A stretch of DNA of 64,000 bases from Acetobacter cibinongensis (GCF_000963925.1 NZ_BAMV01000002.1:1-64000); one strand, 5' to 3'. Shown: positions 27,162-36,891, numbered from the stretch's first letter. Translations and numbers: made by a program. Notes: generated by a model not told the origin, from the sequence alone.

Positions 27162-28439
27162 TTAGGCTGCGATAACCCATTCGCCCTTGCGCATAAGCGG
27201 TGCACGGCTGCCGTCTGCGGCCACACCATCAACATCAATTTCGGCAGAGCCAATCATCCAATCAATATGGATCATGCTGTTATTGGCACCGCGTGCAGCA
27301 AGAGCCGCTTCATCCTGCCCGGCTGTATCGCGCATACATTTGGTATAGGCTTGGCCAATGGCAAGGTGGCTAGCGGCATTTTCATCAAACAGTGTGTTCT
27401 GAAACAGGATACCGCTGCTGGAAATGGGGGAGGAGTGCGGCACAAGTGCGACCTCACCCAAACGGCGCGCCCCTTCATCCGTATCCAGCACGCGGGCAAA
27501 GACATCCTCACCTTTGCTGGCATGCATTTTCACAATTTTTCCACCTTCAAAACGCACGCGGATATCGTCAATCAAAGTGCCTTGGTGGGACAACGGTTTT
27601 GTGCTGGCAACATAGCCATCCACCTTCAAACGGTGTGGTGTTGTGAAAACTTCCTCCGTAGGGATATTCGGGTTGCACACCACGCCGTTCCCTGCGGCCT
27701 CAGACCCACCAGCCCACTCATGACCGTCAGCCAGACCCACGGTCAGGTCCGTGCCGGGGCCGGTAAAATGCAGTGCTGAATAGCGCACATCGTTCAGGAA
27801 GGCGGCCCGTTTGTGCAGCGTGGCATTGTGCTCCGCCCAGTCTGCCACAGGGTCTTTACCAGTAAGGCGGGAGGCTTCAAAAATAGCCTGCCACAGGCGT
27901 GCCACTGCGTCCTGCTCCGGCAGGTCAGGAAACACCAGTTTGGCCCATGCCGGAGTGGCCGTGGCCACGATGTTCCAGTTCACATCAAAATTTGTAATAA
28001 TTTCCATGGCAGGCCGGTTCACGCGGGAAGCCGCACGGCTTGCACGGGAAATACGGGAGGCATCCTGCCCTGCCAGCAGCGCCGGGTTGGACCCGGTAAT
28101 AGCCATACGGGCCGCACCGGACCGGAACCCCTCAGTCATGCCCTTGGCTAGCCACTCCGCAGCCGTATCAAACGTGTCATCCTGCGCAAAGCGATAGCGG
28201 GCCAGTGTGCTTTCTTCATCCGAATAGAAAGTAGTGACCAGTGACGCCCCGGCCTTGTAAGCATGTTCTGTCACACGCCGCACAAGAGGTACGGCCTCCA
28301 GGGGCGCTGTGACGATAACCTGTTGTCCGGGGGCTACATTCAGGCCCGTGCGCACGGCCACTTCACCCAAACGGTCCAGCATTGCCTCAAACTGTGCGCT
28401 GCCCGGAGCGTACGGATGTTCGTGTGCTGGTCCTGTCAT
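27162..28439 (-). CDS. M29-family aminopeptidase
   Basis: A 425-residue thermophilic-type (AmpS/PepS) metal-dependent aminopeptidase. The C-terminal catalytic region shows the family metal ligands: Glu in NPNIPTEEVFTTP, the strand LGEVALVPHSSPIS with a Glu and a His, and IHIDWMIGS with His/Asp. The N-terminal domain begins FEAMLDRLGEVAVRTGLNVAPGQQV. Such enzymes remove N-terminal residues from peptides in the cytoplasm. Confidence 0.92.
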   Translation of the reverse strand: MTGPAHEHPYAPGSAQFEAMLDRLGEVAVRTGLNVAPGQQVIVTAPLEAVPLVRRVTEHAYKAGASLVTTFYSDEESTLARYRFAQDDTFDTAAEWLAKGMTEGFRSGAARMAITGSNPALLAGQDASRISRASRAASRVNRPAMEIITNFDVNWNIVATATPAWAKLVFPDLPEQDAVARLWQAIFEASRLTGKDPVADWAEHNATLHKRAAFLNDVRYSALHFTGPGTDLTVGLADGHEWAGGSEAAGNGVVCNPNIPTEEVFTTPHRLKVDGYVASTKPLSHQGTLIDDIRVRFEGGKIVKMHASKGEDVFARVLDTDEGARRLGEVALVPHSSPISSSGILFQNTLFDENAASHLAIGQAYTKCMRDTAGQDEAALAARGANNSMIHIDWMIGSAEIDVDGVAADGSRAPLMRKGEWVIAA

Positions 28440-28583
28440 GCTCTTCTCCCTGTGCGGGGCTGGCTCCCCTGTCCACGCCAGACGGTAGCACCAGCCTCAG
28501 TTAGGCAGCGCCACCGTGTTTCTGGCCCAATCGGATACTGAAGCGGCGCTTTCGTCAACCGGGAAGCGTGGCAGACCAGCCCG

Positions 28584-29138
28584 TCAGCCCTCTGGCAGCA
28601 GAGTTGGTTGCAAACTACCCGGCAGATAAAGCGGGTGGCAGGGGCGGCCATTTACCCCCACTTTCATGGCATAAACAGGAATATTATGGCGCTGGAGCAT
28701 CTGCACAGCCTGCGGCCCCCGTGGCAGAAGTGTTTTGATACGGGGTGTGCCGTATGCAGCAATAACCCTGTCGGCTTCCTGCGCCATACCCAGTAAGGCG
28801 GCATCATTTTCCGGGCCAACAGGGTCTGGTACTTCGGTCAGGCGCTCCTGATCCGTACACCGATAGGCAAAGGTGTTGCCCACCAGAATACTGCCATACC
28901 CCCAGGCACGGGCGTAGCGCTGGCATTTGGCCACTGTGCGGTCATCACCACATTCCGTCGCAACAGAAGGATTCATCATCAACCACATCACTGACGGGAG
29001 TGAGGCATCCCATACGCGTTTGAGCGTGTAACGGTAACATTTGTCAGGGCCACCATACGTGGCCGTGCTGACAACATCCTGCGACAGGGTAAGGGGGCGA
29101 GAATCCCCCACATGGTGGGCATCAAAAAGGTCTGCCAT
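28584..29138 (-). CDS. DUF1643 protein
   Basis: A 184-residue protein of the DUF1643 family. The diagnostic block is LPSVMWLMMNPSVATECGDDRTVAKCQRYARAWGYGSILVGNTFAYR in the first half, with a second conserved stretch KTLLPRGPQAVQ. The C-terminal VNGRPCHPLYLP is also typical. The family is widespread in bacteria and phages and its activity is unknown. It stands alone on the minus strand, separated by 144 bp from the M29 gene. Confidence 0.85.
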   Translation of the reverse strand: MADLFDAHHVGDSRPLTLSQDVVSTATYGGPDKCYRYTLKRVWDASLPSVMWLMMNPSVATECGDDRTVAKCQRYARAWGYGSILVGNTFAYRCTDQERLTEVPDPVGPENDAALLGMAQEADRVIAAYGTPRIKTLLPRGPQAVQMLQRHNIPVYAMKVGVNGRPCHPLYLPGSLQPTLLPEG

Positions 29139-29222
29139 GTCTCTTCCGGCTTGTAATCGGGCAACGCCCCTCTTGGGGGAGTGCGCCCTCTTTACCCGGA
29201 ACAGAGAGTGTGAAACAGGCCC

Positions 29223-29360
29223 TTAAGCCAGACGGTCAGATGTTACTGTTGCCAGCATAAGAGCTGCTACGGCAGGAAGAAACGCGAACATGGCGGCAGT
29301 GGATGCATAGTCTACAACAAGAGCGAAGTTTGTATTCAAAAGAGTAATAAACATTGTCAT
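29223..29360 (-). CDS. Candidate 45-residue membrane peptide
   Basis: A short minus-strand frame begins ATG ACA ATG and ends TAA at 29223. The product is almost entirely hydrophobic (MTMFITLLNTNFALVVDY, then STAAMFAFLPAVAALMLATV, then TSDRLA), consistent with one or two membrane helices. A TTGGAAACC ribosome-site-like stretch precedes the ATG. The downstream DUF1643 gene lies in the same direction. No homologue is recognised, so translation needs confirming. Confidence 0.4.
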   Translation of the reverse strand: MTMFITLLNTNFALVVDYASTAAMFAFLPAVAALMLATVTSDRLA

Positions 29361-29828
29361 GGTTTCCAAACATTACGGTGGGTGGGTTCATTCTCCCCTT
29401 TCACAAAAAGCGCAATACCTCTGAAGAGAGCCAGAAACTGGCATGAATTTTATTGTGAATACTTTTAGAGCAGGTTTTATTTTGAAGTAATTATCGAATT
29501 TTTTGGTGCAAGAAAATATAATCTACAGAAAATTATCGTGGCTTGTAAAAAAGGCAGCCCTGTTACTTTCCCCGGCCCGTTTGCCCCCTCTTGCTCAAAT
29601 TTGGAGCGATTGCAAAAAACGGCAGCAGATCCGTCTGCCCTCTAAAAACTTTGATTTTCAGGGCATCTTTCCATCACAAACAGCTTACCAGTCGCCGTTA
29701 CCTGTCATTTTTCTGTAACGAATCGTTTTCCGATAGAGCGGAAAAACAGCGCATTTTCCGCGTTGCACACCTTGCCGATGCACCACATCCCCCTACTCCC
29801 CATTCTCGATGTGCTGTATCTGTGCCCG
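29361..29828. other. AT-rich spacer upstream of the LysR gene
   Basis: About 470 bp with no recognisable gene. It is AT-rich between 29440 and 29560, has a run of A/T near the start of the LysR frame, and probably carries its promoter. An in-frame extension of the LysR frame runs back to 29763 but has no LysR-like sequence. Confidence 0.4.
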
Positions 29829-30758
29829 ATGGATCAGCGCTACCGCATTCCCCCTCTGGCTGCCCTAAACGCCTTTGCTGCCTTTGCCCGCACAGGGGGT
29901 ATAAGACGTGCGGCGGCAGAGCTACGTGTTGACCATGCGGCCATCAGCCGTCACCTGCGGGATCTGGAGCAGCGCCTGGGCACAACCTTGCGGGACCGGG
30001 CAACCGGAGACCTGACAGTAGCGGGCCATACCTATTACAGTCAGATTGCCCCGCTTTTAGAGGGGCTGGCACGCGCCACCGCAGATATTCGGCAGCAGGC
30101 CCCTCATTTGACCGTCACCTGCGCCCACGGCTTTGCTTACCATTGGCTCTTGCCCCGCCTTGCTGCGTTCCGCCGGGCCCATCCTGATATTGACCTGCTA
30201 TTGCGCCCGGTTGATGCCAATACGGGCTTTCATGGCACAGGCATAGAAACAGACAGCCACGCTGATATTTTCTATGCCCGTGATGATGCAACCCCGCCCA
30301 CCCAGCGTGACATCCGCAGCGTAGCCATTGCCCGCCCCCCGGTTTTTCCGGTTATGGCACCATCCGCTTTGGCCGCATTAAGCACGCCCCCGCGTGAGGC
30401 AGCAGACCTGCTCCATGCCCCCCTGCTTCTGGAAGAAGACGATGCGGAGTGGCGGCTTTGGTTCACGGCGCATCATGTTTCCTTCTCCCGCATTCCCAGC
30501 GCAGGCCGGTTGTGGCAAGCCCATATTACCCTTGCCGCCGCCCGTGCTGGAGAAGGCATAGCCCTTGCCAATATCTTTTTGCTCGGGGATGACCTGCAAA
30601 CAGGCAAGCTCGTTCCAGCACTTCCTACACAGAACCAAACACCGCTGGGTACCTATGTTTTACGGGCAACAGACAGAGCGTGGGACAGCAAGGCGCTGAC
30701 TGTCTTTCGCACCTGGTTGCTTGAACAGGTTGCCATTCAGGCCACCCATCAGACCTAA
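29829..30758 (+). CDS. LysR-family regulator (GcvA-like)
   Basis: A regulator of about 309 residues. The N-terminal helix-turn-helix RIPPLAALNAFAAFARTGGI followed by LRVDHAAISRHLRDLEQRLGT is typical of the GcvA/AmpR branch. The effector domain starts near residue 95 (HLTVTCAHGFAYHWLLPRLAAFRRAHPDI). The ATG at 29829 gives the canonical N-terminus. The next gene, 230 bp downstream in the same direction, encodes a GABA-type aminotransferase and is a candidate target, although GcvA-like regulators often act on divergent genes. Confidence 0.88.
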   Translation: MDQRYRIPPLAALNAFAAFARTGGIRRAAAELRVDHAAISRHLRDLEQRLGTTLRDRATGDLTVAGHTYYSQIAPLLEGLARATADIRQQAPHLTVTCAHGFAYHWLLPRLAAFRRAHPDIDLLLRPVDANTGFHGTGIETDSHADIFYARDDATPPTQRDIRSVAIARPPVFPVMAPSALAALSTPPREAADLLHAPLLLEEDDAEWRLWFTAHHVSFSRIPSAGRLWQAHITLAAARAGEGIALANIFLLGDDLQTGKLVPALPTQNQTPLGTYVLRATDRAWDSKALTVFRTWLLEQVAIQATHQT

Positions 30759-30987
30759 CGAGCTGAGGGGCATGGTTCGAGCCTGCCTTTCTGGCAAAGC
30801 TGATGCACATATTTTTACTCTGCCTACCTAAGAACACTCTCCTAAAGAGTGGTGACTTTTAATCACCTATCCTCCCAACAAAAATCGCCTCCCCGCCGCC
30901 TGTCAAATCATTTACGAAATAAAACAAAGCCTGTGGACGAAGTGCCACTTGGCGTATTTTCTGTGCCCTTCTGGAGCTTTGAGCAGT

Positions 30988-32271
30988 ATGAGCCTGACAA
31001 ATAAGGACCTTCTCGCCCGCCGTGCCAACGCTGTGCCACGCGGTGTTGCAACCTCAACCCCTGTCTTTGCTGATCGTGCCGAGAATGCAGAACTGTGGGA
31101 CGTAGAGGGTCGCCGCTATATTGACTTCGGGGGCGGCATTGCCGTGCTGAACGTGGGCCACCGGCACCCCAAGGTCATGGCTGCTGTCAAAACCCAGTTG
31201 GAACGCTTTACGCACACGGCTTTTCAGGTTTCTGCCTACGAAAGCTATATTGCGCTGGCCGAAAAACTGAATGCCCGTGCACCCTTTACCGGCCCAGCCA
31301 AAACCATCTTCTTCTCCACAGGCGGTGAAGCAACCGAAAACGCCGTTAAAATTGCGCGTGCTGCCACCGGCCGCAACGGCGTTATTGCCTTCTGTGGCGG
31401 GTTCCACGGCCGCACCCTGCTGGCCTCTGCCATGACAGGCAAAGTACTGCCTTACAAAGCCCCTTTTGGCACTCTGCCTGGCCAAGTCTATCACCTCCCC
31501 TTCCCGGATGGTCAGGACGTCTCTGTGGAAGACAGCCTGAAGATGCTGAACTTCCTGTTTGCGTCAGATATTGGTCCAGAACAGGTTGCTGCCATCATCA
31601 TTGAACCCGTACAGGGCGAAGGCGGTTTCCGTATTGCACCCACCTCATTACTCAAACACCTGCGCGCTTTGTGTGATGAACATGGCATCAAGCTGATTGC
31701 TGATGAAGTGCAGACCGGCTTTGCCCGTACCGGCAAGCTGTTTGGCATTGAGCATTCAGGGGTCGAGCCTGACCTGGTTTCGGTTGCCAAGTCTCTTGGT
31801 GGGGGCATGCCTATCTCGGGCGTTATTGGCCGTGCTGAATTGATGGATACCGTACCACCCGGCGGACTGGGTGGCACTTATGCAGGGGCACCGCTGGCTT
31901 GTGCGGCTGCTCTTGCCGTGCTGGATGTCATTGAAGAAGAAAAGCTGATTGACCGCGCCAACGCCATGGGTGAGCGCTTCAAATCTCGTATTCAGGGCTG
32001 GCATGACCGAACAGACCTTTTACCAGTCAGTGCGCCGCGCGGCCTTGGCGCCATGATCGCGTTTGACATTCTGGAAACCCAGAAGGGAACAGAACAGCGC
32101 GCAGGTTTCGCCGCTCAGGTGTGTGCCAAAGCCTGTGAAAAAGGGCTCATCCTTCTCTCCTGTGGTGTAAAAGGAGCCACAATCCGGTTGCTGACACCGC
32201 TTACGGCTTCTGACGCACTGGTTGATGAAGGGCTGGATATTATTGAGCAAGTACTGAAAGAACTCGCATAA
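30988..32271 (+). CDS. gabT: 4-aminobutyrate aminotransferase (class III)
   Basis: A class III PLP aminotransferase of about 427 residues. Signatures are RYIDFGGGIAVLNVGHRHPKV, FFSTGGEATENAVKIARAATGR, IIIEPVQGEGGF, the LIADEVQTGFARTGKLF stretch and the PLP-lysine segment VSVAKSLGGGMPISGVIGR. The sequence best fits GabT (GABA to succinate semialdehyde), although related 5-aminovalerate or acetylornithine activities cannot be excluded. No succinate-semialdehyde dehydrogenase lies beside it. A strong bidirectional terminator follows. Confidence 0.88.
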   Translation: MSLTNKDLLARRANAVPRGVATSTPVFADRAENAELWDVEGRRYIDFGGGIAVLNVGHRHPKVMAAVKTQLERFTHTAFQVSAYESYIALAEKLNARAPFTGPAKTIFFSTGGEATENAVKIARAATGRNGVIAFCGGFHGRTLLASAMTGKVLPYKAPFGTLPGQVYHLPFPDGQDVSVEDSLKMLNFLFASDIGPEQVAAIIIEPVQGEGGFRIAPTSLLKHLRALCDEHGIKLIADEVQTGFARTGKLFGIEHSGVEPDLVSVAKSLGGGMPISGVIGRAELMDTVPPGGLGGTYAGAPLACAAALAVLDVIEEEKLIDRANAMGERFKSRIQGWHDRTDLLPVSAPRGLGAMIAFDILETQKGTEQRAGFAAQVCAKACEKGLILLSCGVKGATIRLLTPLTASDALVDEGLDIIEQVLKELA

Positions 32272-32290
32272 AAGCTGTGTAACGTCCTGT

Positions 32291-32329
32291 AAAAAGGCCT
32301 CTCCCATAACTCTGGGGGAGGCCTTTTTT
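32291..32329. terminator. Bidirectional terminator between gabT and the antiporter gene
   Basis: An AAAAAGGCCTCTCCC arm at 32291-32305 pairs with GGGGGAGGCCTTTTT at about 32314-32328, with one G-T pair. The A and T runs on both sides let it act for both convergent genes. Confidence 0.9.
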
Positions 32330-32346
32330 ATAAGCTCAACGCCGCA

Positions 32347-33564
32347 TTAAGCCTTAGTGGAAGAACGCCCAGCAAAAAGCTTGAACAGCGGGCCAGTCAA
32401 GGATGTAGACACAACGGCCAGAACCATCAGAGACGCAAACGCAAATTCTGAAATCATGCCTTGGCTATGCAAAATTGTAGCCGCCACAATTTCCATAAGG
32501 CCTTTGCATTGCAACAAAGCCCCTACACTCAGCTTTTGACGACTGTTCAGGCCGGACGCAGGCGGGTAGAGATAAACAGCACCCATTTTGGTAACAATTG
32601 ACACAACAACCAAAGCCAGAGACGCCACAACGGATGGCCAGGTCAGCGCATCTCCGTCAATATGTAGCCCACTATGACCAAAGAACATGGGGGCCAGCCA
32701 GATCAGGGCAAAAGTGCCAACCTGCTCAACGGGCAAGCGCCTGACCCAACTGGGGGGCATAACTGCGCCAGCAAAATAAGCGCCTATCAATTCATGCAGG
32801 CCCAGTTGCATGCTGGCCCAAGACCCGGCTGCCAGATAAAGCGGCACAGCAAGCCAGATGACAAAAAGAGGCGGATTTTTGAAATAGCGTGTTGCCCACC
32901 CTCCTAAAAGGGCCAGCACGGCCAATACCCCAATGGCCAGAAATTCAAACCCACTCCAGCCATGTAAGCCGGCAGACCCCTTAGCCGCGAATTGCAGTAT
33001 AGCAAGACCGATCCATAAAGCGGCGTCATCCACCACAGCAAGCTTAAGTGCCAGTTGACCTAAAGGGCGATGTTCAGGCTCAAGCTCCCTCACAATACCG
33101 ATAAGAACGGGCAGTGCGCTGACTGCAATGCACAACCCCAGCGACAAAGCTGCCACCCACTGCGGCACGTGAGGCACCTCCCACCCATGAAGCGGCAGGA
33201 AAAACTGGTAAACAAGCACAGCGCCTACCAATAAGGGCAAACCTAACGCAACAGCAGCCCCTGAAAGCAGACGCCCCAGAGACGGTGCTATTACATTTTC
33301 CGCAGTGTTATCCTGACCTGGGTGCTGCCACATTTCCAGCCCTGCGGTAAACGCCAACACCAGCACGGCAACCCACCCAATGTCATTACCATAGACAGAT
33401 GGTATACCCCATTGCTGCACCGGCACATGCCAAACCGCCAACAGAATACCCAGAAGTATAGGGAGAACCGCAATAGGTAATAACTTTTTTGTCAGACGCC
33501 ACATCAGCCAGGGGAAAATGACAAAAACCCCAAAGTCTGCTAACAGCGAGATTATTTTTATCAT
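32347..33564 (-). CDS. CPA2-type cation/proton antiporter
   Basis: An integral membrane protein of about 405 residues with 11-13 hydrophobic helices, matching the Na+/H+ exchanger domain of the CPA2 family. LALKLAVVDDAALWIGLAIL contains the paired acidic residues of the ion site, and the C-terminal half includes GLMEIVAATILHSQGMIS and LTGPLFKLFAGR. No C-terminal TrkA domain is present, so it is the short form. The ATG at 33564 is preceded by AAGGAAAGGTG. It likely helps pH or cation homeostasis in acid conditions; the substrate ion is not visible. Confidence 0.85.
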   Translation of the reverse strand: MIKIISLLADFGVFVIFPWLMWRLTKKLLPIAVLPILLGILLAVWHVPVQQWGIPSVYGNDIGWVAVLVLAFTAGLEMWQHPGQDNTAENVIAPSLGRLLSGAAVALGLPLLVGAVLVYQFFLPLHGWEVPHVPQWVAALSLGLCIAVSALPVLIGIVRELEPEHRPLGQLALKLAVVDDAALWIGLAILQFAAKGSAGLHGWSGFEFLAIGVLAVLALLGGWATRYFKNPPLFVIWLAVPLYLAAGSWASMQLGLHELIGAYFAGAVMPPSWVRRLPVEQVGTFALIWLAPMFFGHSGLHIDGDALTWPSVVASLALVVVSIVTKMGAVYLYPPASGLNSRQKLSVGALLQCKGLMEIVAATILHSQGMISEFAFASLMVLAVVSTSLTGPLFKLFAGRSSTKA

Positions 33565-33809
33565 TTTCACCTTTCCTTTTAACACCAGAATTGCATTATA
33601 TCATTTTTGTTAAATACGATTATACACTATTTTTATAAAAAAATCTATCTTTTGATTTTACTACCATTTTCATAAAAGTTTTTCCTGAAACAATACTTTG
33701 AAAGACGAAAGCCGCATCAGTTCTTTTGAATTTCCATAAATTTGGTAGGTGCGCTCTCCGAAGCATGATATTTCATTAATATCTTGTTAATGTTTTTAGT
33801 TTGCGTGCC
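33565..33809. other. AT-rich divergent promoter region
   Basis: About 245 bp, strongly AT-rich, between the divergent antiporter and glycosyltransferase genes. It probably carries both promoters and marks the left edge of a lower-GC island that runs to about 40.4 kb. The CATTAA-N7-TTAATG element is annotated separately. Confidence 0.5.
33774..33792. promoter_or_regulatory. CATTAA-N7-TTAATG palindrome upstream of the glycosyltransferase
   Basis: CATTAA at 33774-33779 and TTAATG at 33787-33792 form a 6-bp inverted repeat with a 7-bp spacer ending in TTG, followed by TTT, 17 bases before the ATG. The same element with identical spacing occurs at 53838-53856. Confidence 0.55.
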
Positions 33810-36773
33810 ATGTCTGTTTCTTTTTACTGGATACGTCGGACGCTCAAAAGGCTTTTGCTGCAAGCGTTTGAGAACTTAAAAACAGATTTTCCTGATCTCT
33901 GGCAAAAAGCTCAACATGGGCAGAATTCAGAAAAACTACTCAGAGTCTGTGAATATTATCAAAGAGTATCGCCCGACCGAGCGCATATTACACTCGCTAT
34001 CGGTTGCCTTCGCCTCCAGCTTGCACAGCCTGCTGCATCCGAAGCATTTGGCTTTCTGGCTCAGAAGTTTCCGTCATCCTTATGCCACATGCTGCTTATT
34101 GCATCCCACTGTATTTGCGCCAACTGGGGTTTGGCCAAGCAGGAAATAACGTCTTATTTCTCCCGCTACTCTCCCTTCCCGCACCCTGTTTTTTCTGAAA
34201 TTCTTACTCTCTTTTTACAACACAATCAGATCAACTCTTTCTGTGGCCTGTCTTTAGATGGCACTTTATATCTTTACTCAACTCAGGCCGATATAAGACT
34301 TAGCGCCACCTTATCCTCCCCTGATAGTAAAACGTCCTTCCTACTTTCCCCTCTTTCTATTGAACATTTTTGCAGTACTTATAAACTTCCCGAAAACTGG
34401 CACTCTTTCCAAAGCCTTTCCCTGACAGACCCAGACAGTTCTACGTTTTTTCGATCATTTGACATTCCTGCCTTTACGCAATGCCGCGGGTTTGTAGAAA
34501 AAACATCGACACACATTAAAGGGTGGACCTGTTCACCCGCTGACCCGACGTACCAGGTCAAGCTGTTTGCCCATAGCCTGATGCCTACATCACCATACCT
34601 GTCACAGTCTCTTCCAACCCATATCCCGAAACTCTTTGATCTGGATTTTTTGGTAACCGGCCAAGTCCGTCATGCCTTTTCGATTTCTCTTTCCAAGTTA
34701 TCGCGGCTAGGAACGTCTTTTTCCGTCCAGACTGCATGCGGTCATAAACTTTATGGCAGTCCTGTGCTGCTGACGGACATGACAGAACAACAAGAGGTCT
34801 ATGCACGCTACATCTCGTTAAAATTTCCCGCTCTCTATGAAAAAACAGAATCTGGTTCTGACAAGAACGATCATCCTGTTGCTGTTGTTATTCCTATCTA
34901 TTCTGGTCTTGAGGCAACCCGTATCTGCCTGGATCGTGTGTTGCGCCATAAAAATGCATTCACACGTCTTATTCTTGTTAATGATGGGTCGCCCGACCCG
35001 GCCATGTGCCATCTGGTAAAAGAGTACGATGCGCAATTTTCCTGCATCACACTTCTTTCACTCTCTGAAAATTGCGGCTTCCCCACTGCAGCCAATACCG
35101 GATTATGTGCACGTTTTGAGCAGGAAGACGTTATTCTACTCAACAGCGACACACTTGTAGCTGATAGTTGGGTAGAAAGACTGCAACAGGCCGCTTACGC
35201 TGCAGAATATATCGGTACAGTTACGCCTTTTTCCAACAATGCCACTATTTTCAGCTATCCCGAAAAAGATGGAAGCTCACCGGTACCGTCAGAAGCTATC
35301 TGTGACCGTCTGAATACTCTGGCTGGACAAATATGGGATGGTTCCACTCCTGACGTTCCCACCGCGCATGGTTTTTGCATGTATATCAAGGCTGCCTGTC
35401 TTCAAGATACCGGGCTTTTGAGAGCAGATATTTTTGCACAAGGTTATGGGGAGGAAAATGACTGGTCCCGCCGTGCCTCTGCGTTAGGATGGCGGCATGT
35501 GGCCTGCCCCGGCGTGTATGTTGGCCACGCGGAAAGCCAGTCTTTTTCATCGGTTAAAACAGACTTGATTGCCCGCAACCTGAAACTGCTTAATCACATC
35601 CATCCCGGATATGATACCCTTATAAAAAATTGGCAGGATCAGGATCCACTCCTCCCCTTCAGACGCGCTCTTGACCTCAAGCGTTTAGCCTACGACGCAC
35701 CAAATTTGTTATCAGCCCTACTGGTTACTCACAACAGGCAAGGTGGCCTGACGCGTCACGTAGGCCTACGTGCTACATTTTATCTTGCCCGCAATATTGT
35801 TCCTTTTCAGCTTAAACCAATTTGCTCCAGAACAGGAAAACCGCTTTGGCAGATTCAAGGGTTTCCGGCAGAAACATACCCAAATCTTATTATCCCCCGT
35901 AGCCGCCATGCTTTGAAAGCGCTTTTGAAGTCTCTGAATTGTACTATTTTGGAAATTCACAGCTATATTGGTCATACACTCAGAAAAATTGTGGAGTTGC
36001 AGGCTCTAAAAATTCCTTATGATGTCTATATTCATGATTATTCCTGGTTTTGCCCGCGTATCACGTTAACTGGCAAAGACGGCGCATATTGCGGAGAACC
36101 AGCCCCCAAACAGTGTCAGACCTGCCTTGAAACATGCGGAAGCAATACGGGGGAGACAACGCCTGTCACCACGTTACGGGCACATAGCCAGTCTTTGTTC
36201 CACCATGCCCGCACCGTCTATGCCCCATCCCATGACACGGTCAGGCGCATCAAACGCCAGCTTGGTGTTTCACCAGTTTATCAACCTTGGGAAACCTTCC
36301 TCAACACAGAATGGCCTCGCTTTTCCATACCATCCGGGTCTATACGCAGAACCATAGGTATCTTGGGAGCTATAGGGCCGGAAAAAGGCTATGCACAAGT
36401 GCTGGCATTGGCACGTCTGACCGCGCAACTAAACGCCCCCTTACAGTTTGTCTTGATCGGTTATAGCTGTAACGACCATGCTCTCCTCGAAACGGGAGTA
36501 GTCACCATAACAGGGCACTATAAGGAATATGAGATACAGGGCTTTGTAAACCAATACGCCATAGACTGGTTTTTCATGCCATCCATCTGGCCCGAAACAT
36601 GGTCCTATGTACTGACACAAATATGGCTGACTGAAAAACCTGCTATCGCTTATGACATCGGGGCACAGGCAGAACGTATCAAACAGGTGGGAGGCGGCAT
36701 GGTCGTTCCCCTGCACCTGCCCTACCCCAGACTGCTTGCGGTATTATACACTCCCAGAAACGCACCAGAGTAA
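33810..36773 (+). CDS. Large two-domain glycosyltransferase (GT2 plus GT4-like)
   Basis: About 987 residues. The first third (1-340) resembles no family I know. A GT2 domain follows (about 355-610): VAVVIPIYSG, LILVNDGSPD, ENCGFPTAANTG, the DxD-like LLNSDTLVADSW, and GYGEENDWSRRASALGWRHV, as in rhamnosyltransferase-type GT2 enzymes. The last third (about 690-985) is GT4-like: YIHDYSWFCPRI, GILGAIGPEKGYAQVL, VGGGMVVPL. It should build a surface polysaccharide or glycosylate a protein, in the cytoplasm. Its base composition is clearly more AT-rich than its neighbours and codons often end in T or A, suggesting transfer. A TTG at 33801 is an alternative start. Confidence 0.82.
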   Translation: MSVSFYWIRRTLKRLLLQAFENLKTDFPDLWQKAQHGQNSEKLLRVCEYYQRVSPDRAHITLAIGCLRLQLAQPAASEAFGFLAQKFPSSLCHMLLIASHCICANWGLAKQEITSYFSRYSPFPHPVFSEILTLFLQHNQINSFCGLSLDGTLYLYSTQADIRLSATLSSPDSKTSFLLSPLSIEHFCSTYKLPENWHSFQSLSLTDPDSSTFFRSFDIPAFTQCRGFVEKTSTHIKGWTCSPADPTYQVKLFAHSLMPTSPYLSQSLPTHIPKLFDLDFLVTGQVRHAFSISLSKLSRLGTSFSVQTACGHKLYGSPVLLTDMTEQQEVYARYISLKFPALYEKTESGSDKNDHPVAVVIPIYSGLEATRICLDRVLRHKNAFTRLILVNDGSPDPAMCHLVKEYDAQFSCITLLSLSENCGFPTAANTGLCARFEQEDVILLNSDTLVADSWVERLQQAAYAAEYIGTVTPFSNNATIFSYPEKDGSSPVPSEAICDRLNTLAGQIWDGSTPDVPTAHGFCMYIKAACLQDTGLLRADIFAQGYGEENDWSRRASALGWRHVACPGVYVGHAESQSFSSVKTDLIARNLKLLNHIHPGYDTLIKNWQDQDPLLPFRRALDLKRLAYDAPNLLSALLVTHNRQGGLTRHVGLRATFYLARNIVPFQLKPICSRTGKPLWQIQGFPAETYPNLIIPRSRHALKALLKSLNCTILEIHSYIGHTLRKIVELQALKIPYDVYIHDYSWFCPRITLTGKDGAYCGEPAPKQCQTCLETCGSNTGETTPVTTLRAHSQSLFHHARTVYAPSHDTVRRIKRQLGVSPVYQPWETFLNTEWPRFSIPSGSIRRTIGILGAIGPEKGYAQVLALARLTAQLNAPLQFVLIGYSCNDHALLETGVVTITGHYKEYEIQGFVNQYAIDWFFMPSIWPETWSYVLTQIWLTEKPAIAYDIGAQAERIKQVGGGMVVPLHLPYPRLLAVLYTPRNAPE

Positions 36774-36826
36774 TTGGTTGCGCTGAGCAAACTATGGTGA
36801 CGCACAGACCTATGCTAAAAAGCCGT

Positions 36827-36891
36827 TCTGTGAGCAAAATGTTTTGTTCTCTGAGAACCCGATAAGACCGATCAAGCCCTATTTACCTCTG
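36827..36891 (+). repeat. Left copy of a 65-bp direct repeat flanking the Hint gene
   Basis: This segment aligns without gaps to 40342-40406 with 51 of 65 identical bases by my count. Shared blocks include TCTGTGAGCA at the start, CTGAGA, GATAA and CCTCTG at the end. A partial CACAGA/TCTGTG pairing upstream mirrors the perfect hairpin of the right copy. Confidence 0.65.

Noticed and set aside
29503..29718. 71-codon plus-strand frame before the LysR gene
   Set aside because: Composition is unlike a protein from this genome and there is no ribosome site or motif; it lies in AT-rich promoter-like DNA.
33774..33792. CATTAA-N7-TTAATG as a Zur or Fur box
   Set aside because: It lacks the TATA/ATAACAT core seen in the genuine Zur site at 58643.
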